Source of the DNA: Verrucomicrobiota bacterium
GTDB taxonomy: Bacteria; Verrucomicrobiota; Verrucomicrobiia; Limisphaerales; UBA1096
NCBI GenBank assembly: GCA_003972865.1
Contig: QOAX01000157.1
Span: forward strand, 1 to 19,730
DNA length: 19,730 bases
Reading direction: 5' to 3'
The notes beneath the pieces are model-generated. The model searched no databases, had not been told where the DNA came from, and saw nothing but the letters and a program-made list of their open reading frames with translations. The position numbers were made by a program, and so were the translations under genes. This document shows, one piece after another, positions 8,698 through 16,471 of the stretch (positions within the stretch are counted from its first letter, which is position 1; the number at the start of each line of letters is the position of its first letter).

Positions 8698-9910
8698 AAT
8701 AGGTTTCGTAAATCCGCTTGGCCAAGGTTTGTGCCTCGGCCGCGTCCCACTCGCTGTCGAGGAACCGATCCGGGTTGAGGCTCCGCACGTAGTCCGACGG
8801 CGACGGCTCAAGCATTGACTCAACCACGTGCCGGCCGATGCCGGCCGAGCCGCTGACGCCGTGGGCGTTGCAGCCGCCGGCGATCACGAAGCCCCTAAGC
8901 CGACTGCTCTCGCCGATGATGAATTTGCCGTCCGGCACGAAGGTGGGCCAGCCCTTGAAGATACTTCGCACGCCGAGGTCGCCCGCCTGGTCATAAAGCG
9001 GCGCGATCTGCTCGATGAACCAGCCCACCACGTCCCAATCCTCCTCAATGCGGGGCGGCGTCTGGCCGTTTTCAAAATCATCGGGCCTGAGCGAAAGCGC
9101 CTTCGGCTCCCAGCCGCCGAGCAGCAGGCCGTTGATCTCGGCACGCAGATAAAGCGACGCATCCGGCACGCGCATCACCGGCAGTTGTGGATGCATGCCG
9201 ACAGCGCTCACGCTCACAAAATACTCGTGCCGCACCGGGAAGATCGGCAGATCGAGCCCAGCCATTTGTGCGATGTGCCACGCGTGCGCGCCGGCGGCGT
9301 TAATGACCGTGTCGCAGGCGATCGCGCCCTGACTGGTCTCGACACCGGTGACGCGGCCGTTCGCGGTGAGGATGCCCTCGACCGTGACACCGGTAACTAG
9401 GCGCGCCCCTTTTTTGCGGGCACGATGCGCGTAGGCCATCGCCAGGTCGTTGGGCTGCAGGTAACCATCGCTTGGGCACCACAGCACCGTCTTGGCCGGG
9501 GAAAAATCGAACATCGGCCACATGGCGCTGGCTTCGTCGTTGCTGATGAATTCCGTCTCGAGGTCGGCCTCGTTGGCAACGGTTTTCATCTGCTCGAACT
9601 CCGCCACGCGCTCGTCGGTCAACGCCACTCGCAGCGAGCCGACCTGCCGCCAGCCCGGCTTGGCCTTCGGCTCGGCCTCCATTTCGGAGAAGGTCTTGAC
9701 CGACCACATCGCCAACTGCACTCGCTCGATGCTGGTGCGAACCTGGCCGACCAAGCCGGCGGCCTGTGACGTCGTTTCCGATGCGAGCGCGTCGTTTTTC
9801 TCGAGCAACAAGACGTCGGTTTTGCCGGCCTGGCAGAGGCTGTGCACCACGCCGCAGCCGACGCTCCCGCCGCCGATCACCACAATCTCCGCGTCGCCGA
9901 GCGTGTCCAT
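8681..9910 (-). CDS. FAD-dependent amine dehydrogenase (DAO family), short paralogue of the DMGDH-type enzyme
   Basis: A 409-residue protein that is mainly a DAO-family FAD domain. EIVVIGGGSVGCGVV (8-22) is the Rossmann loop. SQAAGLVGQVRTS (48-60) aligns with the covalent-flavin segment of its larger neighbour, but has Gln49 where that protein has His56, so its FAD is probably non-covalent. The late motif GGCNAHGVSGSAGIGRH is the second FAD contact typical of DMGDH and sarcosine dehydrogenases. The folate domain is absent. It likely oxidises an N-methylglycine (sarcosine or dimethylglycine), releasing formaldehyde or handing the product to the larger paralogue, with ETF as acceptor (inference from context). 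The ATG at 9910 has GGAAG eight bases upstream and lies four bases after the etfA stop. The long Arg-rich upstream extension is a shadow of etfA. Confidence 0.85.
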   Translation of the reverse strand: MDTLGDAEIVVIGGGSVGCGVVHSLCQAGKTDVLLLEKNDALASETTSQAAGLVGQVRTSIERVQLAMWSVKTFSEMEAEPKAKPGWRQVGSLRVALTDERVAEFEQMKTVANEADLETEFISNDEASAMWPMFDFSPAKTVLWCPSDGYLQPNDLAMAYAHRARKKGARLVTGVTVEGILTANGRVTGVETSQGAIACDTVINAAGAHAWHIAQMAGLDLPIFPVRHEYFVSVSAVGMHPQLPVMRVPDASLYLRAEINGLLLGGWEPKALSLRPDDFENGQTPPRIEEDWDVVGWFIEQIAPLYDQAGDLGVRSIFKGWPTFVPDGKFIIGESSRLRGFVIAGGCNAHGVSGSAGIGRHVVESMLEPSPSDYVRSLNPDRFLDSEWDAAEAQTLAKRIYETYYGLGH

Positions 9911-9914
9911 CACG

Positions 9915-10877
9915 TCAACTTCCGTTTCGGTTTTTCGCCGCCTCGGCGAGCAGCGGCACGACCTCAAACAGGTCGCCGACGATGCCGTAGTCGGCCACCT
10001 GGAAAATCGGCGCCTCCGGGTCGGTGTTGATCGCGACGATATACTTCGAGGTGCGCATGCCGGCCAGGTGCTGGATCGCGCCACTGACACCGCACGCGAT
10101 GTAAACCTGCGGCGAAACCACCTTGCCGGTCTGGCCGACCTGATCGCGGTAGGGCCGGTAACCGGCATCGACTGCGGCGCGCGACGAGCCGACCGCCGCG
10201 CCGATGCTGTCGGCGAAATTCTCGATGACGCTGAAGTTCTCCGCGCTGCCAAGCGAGCGGCCGCCGGTCACGATGATCGCCGCCTCGGTGACGTCCGGCC
10301 GGGCGTTGTCGCTGGCGATAATTTCCTTGAGCACGGTTTTTTGTTCCGGCAACTCGACGGCAACCGGGATGACTTCGGCGCTACGAGCAGCATCCAGTTC
10401 CGGTGCCTTGACCGTGCGCGGCCGAACCGTAATCACCTTCAGGCTGTCATCGGTGAACTCGACTTCCGCCGTGGCTTTGCCGGCGTAAACCGGGCGACGC
10501 ACAGTCACTTGGCCATCATTGAAACTCACTTGAATGCAGTCGGTGGCCAGGGCGGCATCAAGTGCGGCGGCCAAGCGCGGGGCCAGGTCCTTGCCCTGTG
10601 GCGTGTGCGCGGCGAGCACCGCGACGGGGGCGAGTTGCGGGATGAATTGGCCAAGCGCTTGGCCAAGCGACTCGCCGGTGTAACTGGCCAAGGCCGGGGA
10701 GCCGATGAGATGCACCTTGGCCGCGCCCAGTTGGCCAAGCGGCCCGGCGAGCGGCTCGAGATTCTCCCCAGCGGCGACGGCGTGAACCTCTGCCTGGCCA
10801 AGCAACAGGCCAAACAACTCCCGCGTGGTTTCGCTGAGTTGTCCGTTTTTGTGTTCGGCAATAATTAAAATTTTCAT
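9915..10877 (-). CDS. etfA: Electron transfer flavoprotein alpha subunit
   Basis: A 320-residue EtfA of normal length. The N-terminal domain starts KILIIAEH. The C-terminal FAD domain carries VTGGRSLGSAENF (203-215), SRAAVDAGYRPYRDQVGQTG (232-251), ACGVSGAIQHLAGM (261-274) and AINTDPEAPIF (282-292), all classic FAD contacts. With EtfB it accepts electrons from flavoprotein dehydrogenases (here the two amine dehydrogenases) and passes them to a membrane oxidoreductase (here the DgcB-like protein). The ATG at 10877 is preferred over a TTG six codons earlier because GGAG lies eight bases before it. Residues 69-77 (ESLGQALGQ) are encoded by two abutting copies of the TTGGCCAAG repeat; the identical nonapeptide occurs in the operon's aminotransferase. 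The gene starts 14 bases after etfB. Confidence 0.95.
   Translation of the reverse strand: MKILIIAEHKNGQLSETTRELFGLLLGQAEVHAVAAGENLEPLAGPLGQLGAAKVHLIGSPALASYTGESLGQALGQFIPQLAPVAVLAAHTPQGKDLAPRLAAALDAALATDCIQVSFNDGQVTVRRPVYAGKATAEVEFTDDSLKVITVRPRTVKAPELDAARSAEVIPVAVELPEQKTVLKEIIASDNARPDVTEAAIIVTGGRSLGSAENFSVIENFADSIGAAVGSSRAAVDAGYRPYRDQVGQTGKVVSPQVYIACGVSGAIQHLAGMRTSKYIVAINTDPEAPIFQVADYGIVGDLFEVVPLLAEAAKNRNGS
10646..10667. repeat. Abutting repeat doublet inside etfA
   Basis: ATTGGCCAAG (10646-10655), two bases, then a perfect CTTGGCCAAG (10658-10667). The coding strand reads ESLGQALGQ across it and its right flank. The shared block with the aminotransferase doublet is about 26 bp although the two proteins are unrelated. 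Confidence 0.85.
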
Positions 10878-10891
10878 GTCAGTTTCTCCGG

Positions 10892-11665
10892 TCAAATGAC
10901 TTGGATGTCCTCGGCGAGCACGCGGATCAACTCCCGGGCCTGGTCGGCGGGAGCGCCCTCAATGATGCGACACGACTGCTTGGGCGGCGGCAGCTCGAAG
11001 TTTTTGAGCCGCGTTTTACGGTCGGCCCCGGTGACGCCCAACTCGTCGGCGGACAGGGTGTCGATCGGTTTTTTCTTGGCCTTGATGATGTTGAGCGCGG
11101 TGGCGTAGCGCGGCTCGTTGAGGCCGACCTGCGCGGCGACGACCGCCGGGAGCGGCGTCTCGATGACCTCGATGTTGCCGCCGCCGACATCGCGGCGGCA
11201 GGTGATCGCGCCGTCGCGGTAGTCGATGCCATTGACCACGGTGACGCTGGGCAGGTCGAGAAAAACGGCGAGCAGCGGACCCACCGCGGCCGCGCCGTCG
11301 TCGATCGCCTCCTTGCCGGTGAACACGATGTCCGCCGGGCCAAGTTTGCCAATGGCGGCGGCGAGAGCGCGGGCGTTCATGCCGGAGTCGGCGTCGCTGG
11401 GCAGGTCGAGCCGCACGGCCGAGTCGGCGCCCATAGCCAGGGCCATCCGCAGCGAGTCGGTCACCCGCTCGGGGCCGGCCGAGAGCACGGTGACGATCGA
11501 GCCCGTCTGCTGCTCGCGCAGCCGTAGCGCCTCCTCAATGGCCAGTTCGTCGTGCGGCGAAATGATCCACTGGATGTCCGCCTCGTCGATTCCATTGCCG
11601 TCCTCGCGCAACTTGATCCGCGTCGTGGTGTCCGGTACCTGCTTGATACAAACAAAAATGTTCAT
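10892..11665 (-). CDS. etfB: Electron transfer flavoprotein beta subunit
   Basis: A 257-residue EtfB. It begins NIFVCIKQVPDT and has SPHDELAIEEALRL (36-49). The diagnostic stretch is IETPLPAVVAAQVGLNEPRY followed by NIIKAKKKP, which includes the ETF recognition loop that docks onto dehydrogenase partners. DGAAAVGPLLA supplies AMP/nucleotide contacts. It forms the ETF heterodimer with the EtfA encoded next. An ETF pair embedded with dimethylglycine-type dehydrogenases and a DgcB-like protein is the arrangement known from glycine betaine catabolism in Pseudomonas, so it is probably dedicated to this pathway rather than to fatty acid oxidation (inference). The start lies seven bases after the stop of the 109-residue unknown gene; only a weak ribosome site is visible. 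Confidence 0.95.
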   Translation of the reverse strand: MNIFVCIKQVPDTTTRIKLREDGNGIDEADIQWIISPHDELAIEEALRLREQQTGSIVTVLSAGPERVTDSLRMALAMGADSAVRLDLPSDADSGMNARALAAAIGKLGPADIVFTGKEAIDDGAAAVGPLLAVFLDLPSVTVVNGIDYRDGAITCRRDVGGGNIEVIETPLPAVVAAQVGLNEPRYATALNIIKAKKKPIDTLSADELGVTGADRKTRLKNFELPPPKQSCRIIEGAPADQARELIRVLAEDIQVI

Positions 11666-11672
11666 CCAATAA

Positions 11673-12002
11673 TCAGTATTCCAGTCGGATGTTGCCGTCG
11701 GCGAGTTCGCAGGTGGCGCCAGCCTGGCCGAACGCCTCGGTCAGCGCGGCGCGGAGGATGGCCTGTACATCGGGGCCGTGCTCGATACGGCGCAGGATGG
11801 CCTCGCCCTTACGGTCGCCCACGCTGACGGTGATCTTGAGGCCGCGGCGTTTGCAGGCGAGGCGCACCTCATCCTCCAGTTCGCAGTTGAGCGGCTTCAG
11901 GAATGCGTCCACGTAATTGGCGCCGATGCCGGAGCCGTCCGGCTTGTTCTCGGGCAGCCACTCGGCGGCGGCCGGGTTTTCCTCGATCAATTTTTCCATC
12001 AT
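11673..12002 (-). CDS. Conserved-looking 109-residue protein of unknown function in the demethylation operon
   Basis: The gene starts at the first of two adjacent ATGs, overlapping the homocysteine methyltransferase stop in the coupling form ATGA, and ends seven bases before etfB. The protein is acidic at the start (MMEKLIEENPAAAEWL), has no signal peptide or membrane segment, and contains two Cys (in NCELEDEV and ATCELADG). A probable beta-alpha unit includes RGLKITVSVGDRKGEAILRR followed by an amphipathic helix (DVQAILRAALTEAFGQAG). I do not recognise a family. Its place between the methyl-transfer half and the electron-transfer half of the operon suggests a cytosolic accessory, assembly or regulatory role for one of those systems. 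Coding is supported by tight packing on both sides and shared GC-rich codon use, not by homology. Confidence 0.75.
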   Translation of the reverse strand: MMEKLIEENPAAAEWLPENKPDGSGIGANYVDAFLKPLNCELEDEVRLACKRRGLKITVSVGDRKGEAILRRIEHGPDVQAILRAALTEAFGQAGATCELADGNIRLEY

Positions 12003-12919
12003 CCAATCTGGAGTTGTGTCTCGATAAACTGGTTCATCCGGCCGCGCAAACCGGCGATATGCGCCGGCGTGCTACCGCAACACGCACCGAGGATGGCGAC
12101 GCCGGCTTCGAGCATGTCACCGGCCTGGGCTGCCATCTCGTCGGGGGCCTGGTTGTAAATGACCTTGAGATTTTGCAGCACCGGTTGGCCGGCGTTGGGC
12201 TGGGCCATGATCGGCAGGGCCGAGCATTCACGGTAACGTTGCACGGCGGCCAGGGCGCGGGCCATGTCGATGTTCGTGCCGCAGTTGAGCCCGAGCACAT
12301 CCGCACCGGCCGCCTCCAAAAACGCGGCCGCCTCGTCCGGGTCGGTTCCCATCATCGTGCGAAGCTCGCGCGTCTCGTGGGTGAAGTCGAACGCCATTGA
12401 GGCGATCACGCACGGCGCGCCGGCGGCCTTGGCGGCGGCGATGGCCGCACCGGCCTCGTCGAGTACCGTCTGCGTCTCGACGATGATCGCGTCAACGCCA
12501 GCCTCGACGAGCGCACTGGCCTGCTCGGCAAATGCGCGATTGACCTCGGCCTGGGTGATCTCGCCATACGGCTCCATCAGCCCGCCGAACGGCCCGATGT
12601 CGCCAAGCACGAAGCCGTCCCGGTCGCCGAACGCCCGCCGGGCCACCTCGACCGCGGCCTTGTTGATGCCGACGACGTCGGGATTGTCCGTGTGCCGCTC
12701 GAGCATGATGCGGCTGCCGCCAAACGTGTTGGTGATGAGGCAGTCCGAGCCGGCCTCGACGTAGCGCCGCTGGATGGCGACGACGCGATCCGGTTCGTGC
12801 AGGTTCCACGCCTCGCCGCAGCCGCCGCTCTCGAGGCCGGCCTCCTGAAGCTGCGTGCCCATGGCGCCGTCGCCCAGCAGTGGACGGTCCCTGAGGGTGT
12901 CGAGCAGGGTGTTACTCAT
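11999..12919 (-). CDS. Zn-dependent homocysteine S-methyltransferase (BHMT/MetH N-domain family)
   Basis: A 306-residue single-domain homocysteine methyltransferase. LLGDGAMGTQLQ (14-25) is the usual opening. NTFGGSR (64-70), GDIGPFG (106-112) and VETQTVLDEA (147-156) are conserved barrel motifs. The zinc ligands are Cys213 (GLNCGT) and Cys280-Cys281 (GACCGS), as in MetH and BHMT. It methylates homocysteine to methionine. Within this operon the natural methyl donor is the methyl-corrinoid protein loaded by the MttB homologue (inference), although direct use of a betaine as in BHMT, or of S-methylmethionine, is possible. The ATG at 12919 was chosen because MSNTLLDTL leads straight into the family start; it overlaps the upstream stop by eight bases. 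The long Arg-rich upstream extension is antisense noise. Confidence 0.9.
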   Translation of the reverse strand: MSNTLLDTLRDRPLLGDGAMGTQLQEAGLESGGCGEAWNLHEPDRVVAIQRRYVEAGSDCLITNTFGGSRIMLERHTDNPDVVGINKAAVEVARRAFGDRDGFVLGDIGPFGGLMEPYGEITQAEVNRAFAEQASALVEAGVDAIIVETQTVLDEAGAAIAAAKAAGAPCVIASMAFDFTHETRELRTMMGTDPDEAAAFLEAAGADVLGLNCGTNIDMARALAAVQRYRECSALPIMAQPNAGQPVLQNLKVIYNQAPDEMAAQAGDMLEAGVAILGACCGSTPAHIAGLRGRMNQFIETQLQIG

Positions 12920-14111
12920 CGGAATAAAGTTTGTAATGAACGGTTTGCAGGGCGATCTTCCACTTGTGGTCGCGGCTGGGCTGGCGGCAGAGGCATCCGG
13001 CCGGCTCCACCACCGGATTCCACTCCAGCGCCTGGGCAAGCGGTTGGCCGGTAAAGCCGGGCGCACTGATCATGGCCTGTGGAAAGCCCTCCGGATCCTC
13101 CAGGCAGGAACACATCGACTGGTAGTCGGTGTCGCTTGGCCGGCAGGCGAGTTTGCGGATGGGATACCCGTCCCGGCGCGGCCCCAGTTCGATGGAGTAA
13201 ACAAACCCAAACGGCACGCCCATGTTGCTGCACGTTGTGCAGTCGGGCCGAAAGGTGGCCCGCACGGACTGGCCGGCGAGCGAATCGACCGTGAGCAGCT
13301 CGCGGCTCCAGCGGCGAAGCGCCTTGTCCGGATAGGCGTAGCGGCTCGCGGCGCCGGTAGCGGGCGCGCCATTTGATGCTGCAATGCCCGGTACCGGGGC
13401 ATCGGCGGCAAACGGCGTGCGCCGGTGCGAACAGGGATCCATGCTGCAGCCGGCGCACGGGATCGCGCTGGGCTCGAGCGCCTGCACCACCTCGGCTGGC
13501 CCGAGGCCGAACAGCGCAAGCTGCGAGTGTTCCGGCGACAGCATGCCGCTCTCGAGCATGTCCAGCGTCGGGTCGCTTGGCCAAGCGGGTTGCGAGGCCA
13601 GCAAGTCCAGCAGCGCGCGCTGGTCGTCCAGGTCCCAGCCGTCGTAGCCGGGGCTGTAGGGTGACAGCGCGGCCAAGCCGGTCGGCTCGGCTCGGTCGCA
13701 GATCGACTTGCGGGCGCGAAGCAACAATTGCTCGGTCACCGCCGCCGCGGCGGCATTCAGGAAAAACGCCTCGTCGGGCCGCTCGGCATTCCACAAACGC
13801 TGTATCTCCGCCGACATATCTGGCCCGGCGTTACACGCCACCGCCACCGCGGAGCGCGCCTGGCCAAGCCGCAGTTTTTCGGCCAAGGCCCGGCTGGTGA
13901 ACTCGGTTTCGTTGGCCAAGCGGATGCGATCGCTCTCCATCGCAAGATCGATCGGCTCGGAAACAAAGCTCCACGGGCGGCCGTGCTCATTCACCCAAGC
14001 CAACGCGCGCTCGACACCGGCTTGGGCAGCCTCGCTGAGCGGTTCACCGGCGGGGGTGCACAGGTGGCGTTTCCACTCGGCAACTGGGACGGTTATCGGC
14101 TCGGTGCTCAT
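12912..14111 (-). CDS. MetH-reactivation-domain-like protein with Cys-rich C-terminal extension
   Basis: A 399-residue protein. Residues about 85-210 resemble the activation (SAM-binding) domain of cobalamin-dependent methionine synthase: LSPYSPGYDGWDLDDQRALL (149-168), then LDMLESGMLSPEHSQLALFG (183-202), equivalent to the family's 'SPGY...Q..LF' and 'L.ES.ML.P..S...FG' blocks. The second half is unusual. It has Cys219, 222 and 227 (PCAGCSMDPC), Cys291 and 294 (CTTC), Cys323, Cys334 and 336, and Cys373 and 375, enough for one or two metal or Fe-S sites. It may repair oxidised Co(II) corrinoid beside the ATP-driven reactivase, or dock the corrinoid protein (inference). The start is fixed by a GGAGG (14119-14123) seven bases upstream and an ATGA overlap with the reactivase stop. 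Confidence 0.7.
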   Translation of the reverse strand: MSTEPITVPVAEWKRHLCTPAGEPLSEAAQAGVERALAWVNEHGRPWSFVSEPIDLAMESDRIRLANETEFTSRALAEKLRLGQARSAVAVACNAGPDMSAEIQRLWNAERPDEAFFLNAAAAAVTEQLLLRARKSICDRAEPTGLAALSPYSPGYDGWDLDDQRALLDLLASQPAWPSDPTLDMLESGMLSPEHSQLALFGLGPAEVVQALEPSAIPCAGCSMDPCSHRRTPFAADAPVPGIAASNGAPATGAASRYAYPDKALRRWSRELLTVDSLAGQSVRATFRPDCTTCSNMGVPFGFVYSIELGPRRDGYPIRKLACRPSDTDYQSMCSCLEDPEGFPQAMISAPGFTGQPLAQALEWNPVVEPAGCLCRQPSRDHKWKIALQTVHYKLYSDE

Positions 14112-15748
14112 ACGATGGCCTCCGTGATGCGGGTTTTGAACGGCACGAACTGCGCGCCGTCGGTGAAGCAATGGAAGAATTCCGGGAACGTCTCCAACTC
14201 GACGTGCTCGATGCGGCGGACGAGTTCGTCGATTTCCTCGCGGGCCGCAACCGAGAGCAGCGCCAGCGTGGCTCCCTCGAGCGCGGCGTTGCCGACCTGC
14301 ACGATCCGCTCGTCCGGCAGGTCGGGGATCAGGCCGATGCGGCGCGCGTGGCCGAGGTCGATATGCCGGGCGAACCCGCCGGCGAGGTAAAACACGTCGA
14401 GGTCGGAAAAATCGATGCCGTAATTTTGATGGAGCAGATGCAACCCGGCGACGTTGGCGGCCTTGGCCTGGGCCAGTTGGCTGATGTCCTCCTCAGTCAG
14501 GTAAATGTCGTTTTCGGCGTCGAGCCAAAACCGGTCGGAGTCGTCGGTCAAGCGGCCGCAACTATTGATCCGCCCGGTGCGGAGCAGTTCGCCCAGCAGG
14601 TCGATCAGGCCGGAGCCGCAGAGGCCGGTGGGCCGGCCGCCGCCGATCACGCCCAAGCGCTGTTCCGGCTCGAGTTGCATGCGCTCGATCGCGCCCTCGA
14701 GCGCCGGCATCCCGCATTGGATTTGCCCCCCCTCGAACGCCGGGCCGGCGGGGCAGGAGGCGGCGTGGAGCTTGTGCCGGTTGCCTATGACCAACTCGGT
14801 GTTGGTGCCGATATCCATCACGGCGACGGTGCGTTCCTCGCGGGCCAGGCCGGTGGCCAACAGGCAGGCGGTGGTGTCCGACCCGACGTGGGAGCCGATC
14901 AGCGGCAGCGCGTAAACCCGGCCGTCGGGATGGATCGGCAGCAACGATTGTTTGCCGCGCTTGGCCAAGTGGGTGCCGGGGCGTTTGCCCTCGCGAAACT
15001 CGTGCTCGGTGACAGAGCGATACGGCATCTGGCCAAGCGGATACACGTCCAGCCCGAAGAACAGGTCGCGCATGACCGGGTTGCCGACCAGCACCACCTC
15101 GTAAATGCTCCCGGCCGGCACGCCGAACGACTCGATGGCCCGGCTCATGTAACCGGCGAGTGTGCGGCGCAGCAGCCGGCCCTTGTGATCGGTGTCGAAC
15201 TTCACTCGCGCCAGCACGTCACTGCCGCCAAAGCGCTGGGGGTTCTCGAATGACTGGCTGGCCTTGATGCGGCCACTCTCGAGATCGATCAGGCGCACCG
15301 CTACGGTGGTGGTGCCCAAGTCCACGGCCAAGCCGTGAAGGGGGCCGGTGGAGCGGTCGATTTCTTCGCCGTCGAGCAGCACCCGGTCGCCGTCGCGCGT
15401 CACCGCCGGACCAAGCGGCGGTGCCTCGTCGAGGCACGGCAGGCTGATGCCGTGCTCCTCGATTTGAATCGCGCCGCGCTGCAGCGTCTGGCAGCGGATT
15501 GCCCCTGAATCGGCCTCGAGGGTTGCGCGGCAGGAAAGCCGGAAGTCGCCCTGCAAATGCTCCTCCTCTGGCGTGCGACCGCTGAGCAGATCGCCGCCCT
15601 CAGCGATCTCGACGAGGCATTCGCGGCAACTGCCGTTGCCGGAACAGGAGGTGGGGATTCGCACATCCATCCGCTTGGCCAAGTCGAACAACGTCGCGCC
15701 GGCTTCGGACTCAATCCGGTGCGAATCAATCTGGACGGTGACACTCAA
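14108..15748 (-). CDS. ATP-dependent corrinoid-protein reductive activase (2Fe-2S ferredoxin plus ASKHA/DUF4445, RamA/RACo-like)
   Basis: A 546-residue protein. Residues 1-90 form a plant-type 2Fe-2S ferredoxin domain with C35-x5-C41-x2-C44 and Cys73. The rest is a DUF4445/ASKHA ATPase with AVDLGTTTVAVRL (141-153), MDIGTNTEL (311-319) and SCPAGPAFEGGQI (331-343). This is the layout of RACo and related activators that use ATP to push inactive Co(II) back to Co(I) in corrinoid proteins (established for the family). Here the client is the adjacent corrinoid protein. The start is a TTG at 15748 with AAGGA just upstream; no in-frame ATG precedes the ferredoxin domain, because the first internal Met (residue 27) would remove much of it. 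It begins 27 bp after the corrinoid gene and overlaps the next gene by 4 bp. Confidence 0.92.
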   Translation of the reverse strand: MSVTVQIDSHRIESEAGATLFDLAKRMDVRIPTSCSGNGSCRECLVEIAEGGDLLSGRTPEEEHLQGDFRLSCRATLEADSGAIRCQTLQRGAIQIEEHGISLPCLDEAPPLGPAVTRDGDRVLLDGEEIDRSTGPLHGLAVDLGTTTVAVRLIDLESGRIKASQSFENPQRFGGSDVLARVKFDTDHKGRLLRRTLAGYMSRAIESFGVPAGSIYEVVLVGNPVMRDLFFGLDVYPLGQMPYRSVTEHEFREGKRPGTHLAKRGKQSLLPIHPDGRVYALPLIGSHVGSDTTACLLATGLAREERTVAVMDIGTNTELVIGNRHKLHAASCPAGPAFEGGQIQCGMPALEGAIERMQLEPEQRLGVIGGGRPTGLCGSGLIDLLGELLRTGRINSCGRLTDDSDRFWLDAENDIYLTEEDISQLAQAKAANVAGLHLLHQNYGIDFSDLDVFYLAGGFARHIDLGHARRIGLIPDLPDERIVQVGNAALEGATLALLSVAAREEIDELVRRIEHVELETFPEFFHCFTDGAQFVPFKTRITEAIV

Positions 15749-15775
15749 GTTTCCTTTTTCCCCGGCCCGGCTCCG

Positions 15776-16459
15776 TCAACCGGCTATCGCGGCGGCCTTG
15801 GTTTCCGAGGCGATGTTTTTGAACAAATCGACGGCGGTGGCGGCGTCCGGAGCGTAGCCGTCGGCACCGATCTCGTCGGCGAACAACTGGGTCACCGGCG
15901 CGCCGCCGATGCAGATTTTCACATGACCCAAGCCGGCGGCCTCCATCTCGGTGATGACGGTTTTCATGTAAATCATCGTGGTGGTCAGCAGGGCGCTCAT
16001 GCCGAGAATGGTGGCGTTGTGCTCCCTGACTGCGGCGATGTATTCCGGCGCGGAAGTATTGGTGCCAAGGTTGACGCACGTGAAGCCGGCGCCCTCGGCC
16101 ATCATCAGCACGAGATTTTTGCCGATGTCATGCAGGTCGCCCTTGACCGTGCCCATGACCAGCGTGCCTATCGAGTCGCCCTCCCCCTGCTGGGCGGAGA
16201 GCAGCGGCTTGAGCACCGTCATGCCGGCCTTCATCGCGCGCGCCGCCAGCACCACCTCCGGCAGGTAAACCCGGTTGCGCTTGAAGTCCTCGCCGACGAC
16301 GTTCATGCCGGCGATCAGGCCGTCGTTGAGCACCTCGCGCACGGCGCGCCCGGCGGCGAGCGCCTCCTCGGTCAACCGCTGCACCTCGGGCGCCTTGCCC
16401 TCGAAGAGCAGTTGGTTCATCGACGCGTAGTCGGGCATGTTGGAATCGGTATCAGGCAT
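15776..16459 (-). CDS. Corrinoid (B12-binding) methyl-carrier protein, MtgC/MttC-like
   Basis: A 227-residue two-domain corrinoid protein. The N-terminal helical cap covers about residues 10-95. The Rossmann B12 domain carries VKGDLHDIGKNL (105-116), the DxHxxG motif whose His110 is the lower cobalt ligand, plus GMSALLTTT (153-161) and CIGGAPVT (183-190), the usual dimethylbenzimidazole-tail pocket. It shuttles a methyl group on cobalt from the MttB-family enzyme to an acceptor methyltransferase. It follows the mttB homologue by 12 bases, as in known betaine or methylamine demethylase loci. The ATG at 16459 has only a weak ribosome site; internal Met8 or Met14 are alternatives that would leave the fold intact. 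No repeat copy lies in this gene. Confidence 0.95.
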   Translation of the reverse strand: MPDTDSNMPDYASMNQLLFEGKAPEVQRLTEEALAAGRAVREVLNDGLIAGMNVVGEDFKRNRVYLPEVVLAARAMKAGMTVLKPLLSAQQGEGDSIGTLVMGTVKGDLHDIGKNLVLMMAEGAGFTCVNLGTNTSAPEYIAAVREHNATILGMSALLTTTMIYMKTVITEMEAAGLGHVKICIGGAPVTQLFADEIGADGYAPDAATAVDLFKNIASETKAAAIAG

Positions 16460-16471
16460 CGTGCATAAAAG

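Noticed and set aside
9492..10868. A 458-codon plus-strand open frame opposite etfA and the short dehydrogenase
   Set aside because: It is antisense to clear EtfA and DAO-family proteins and shows no recognisable motif.
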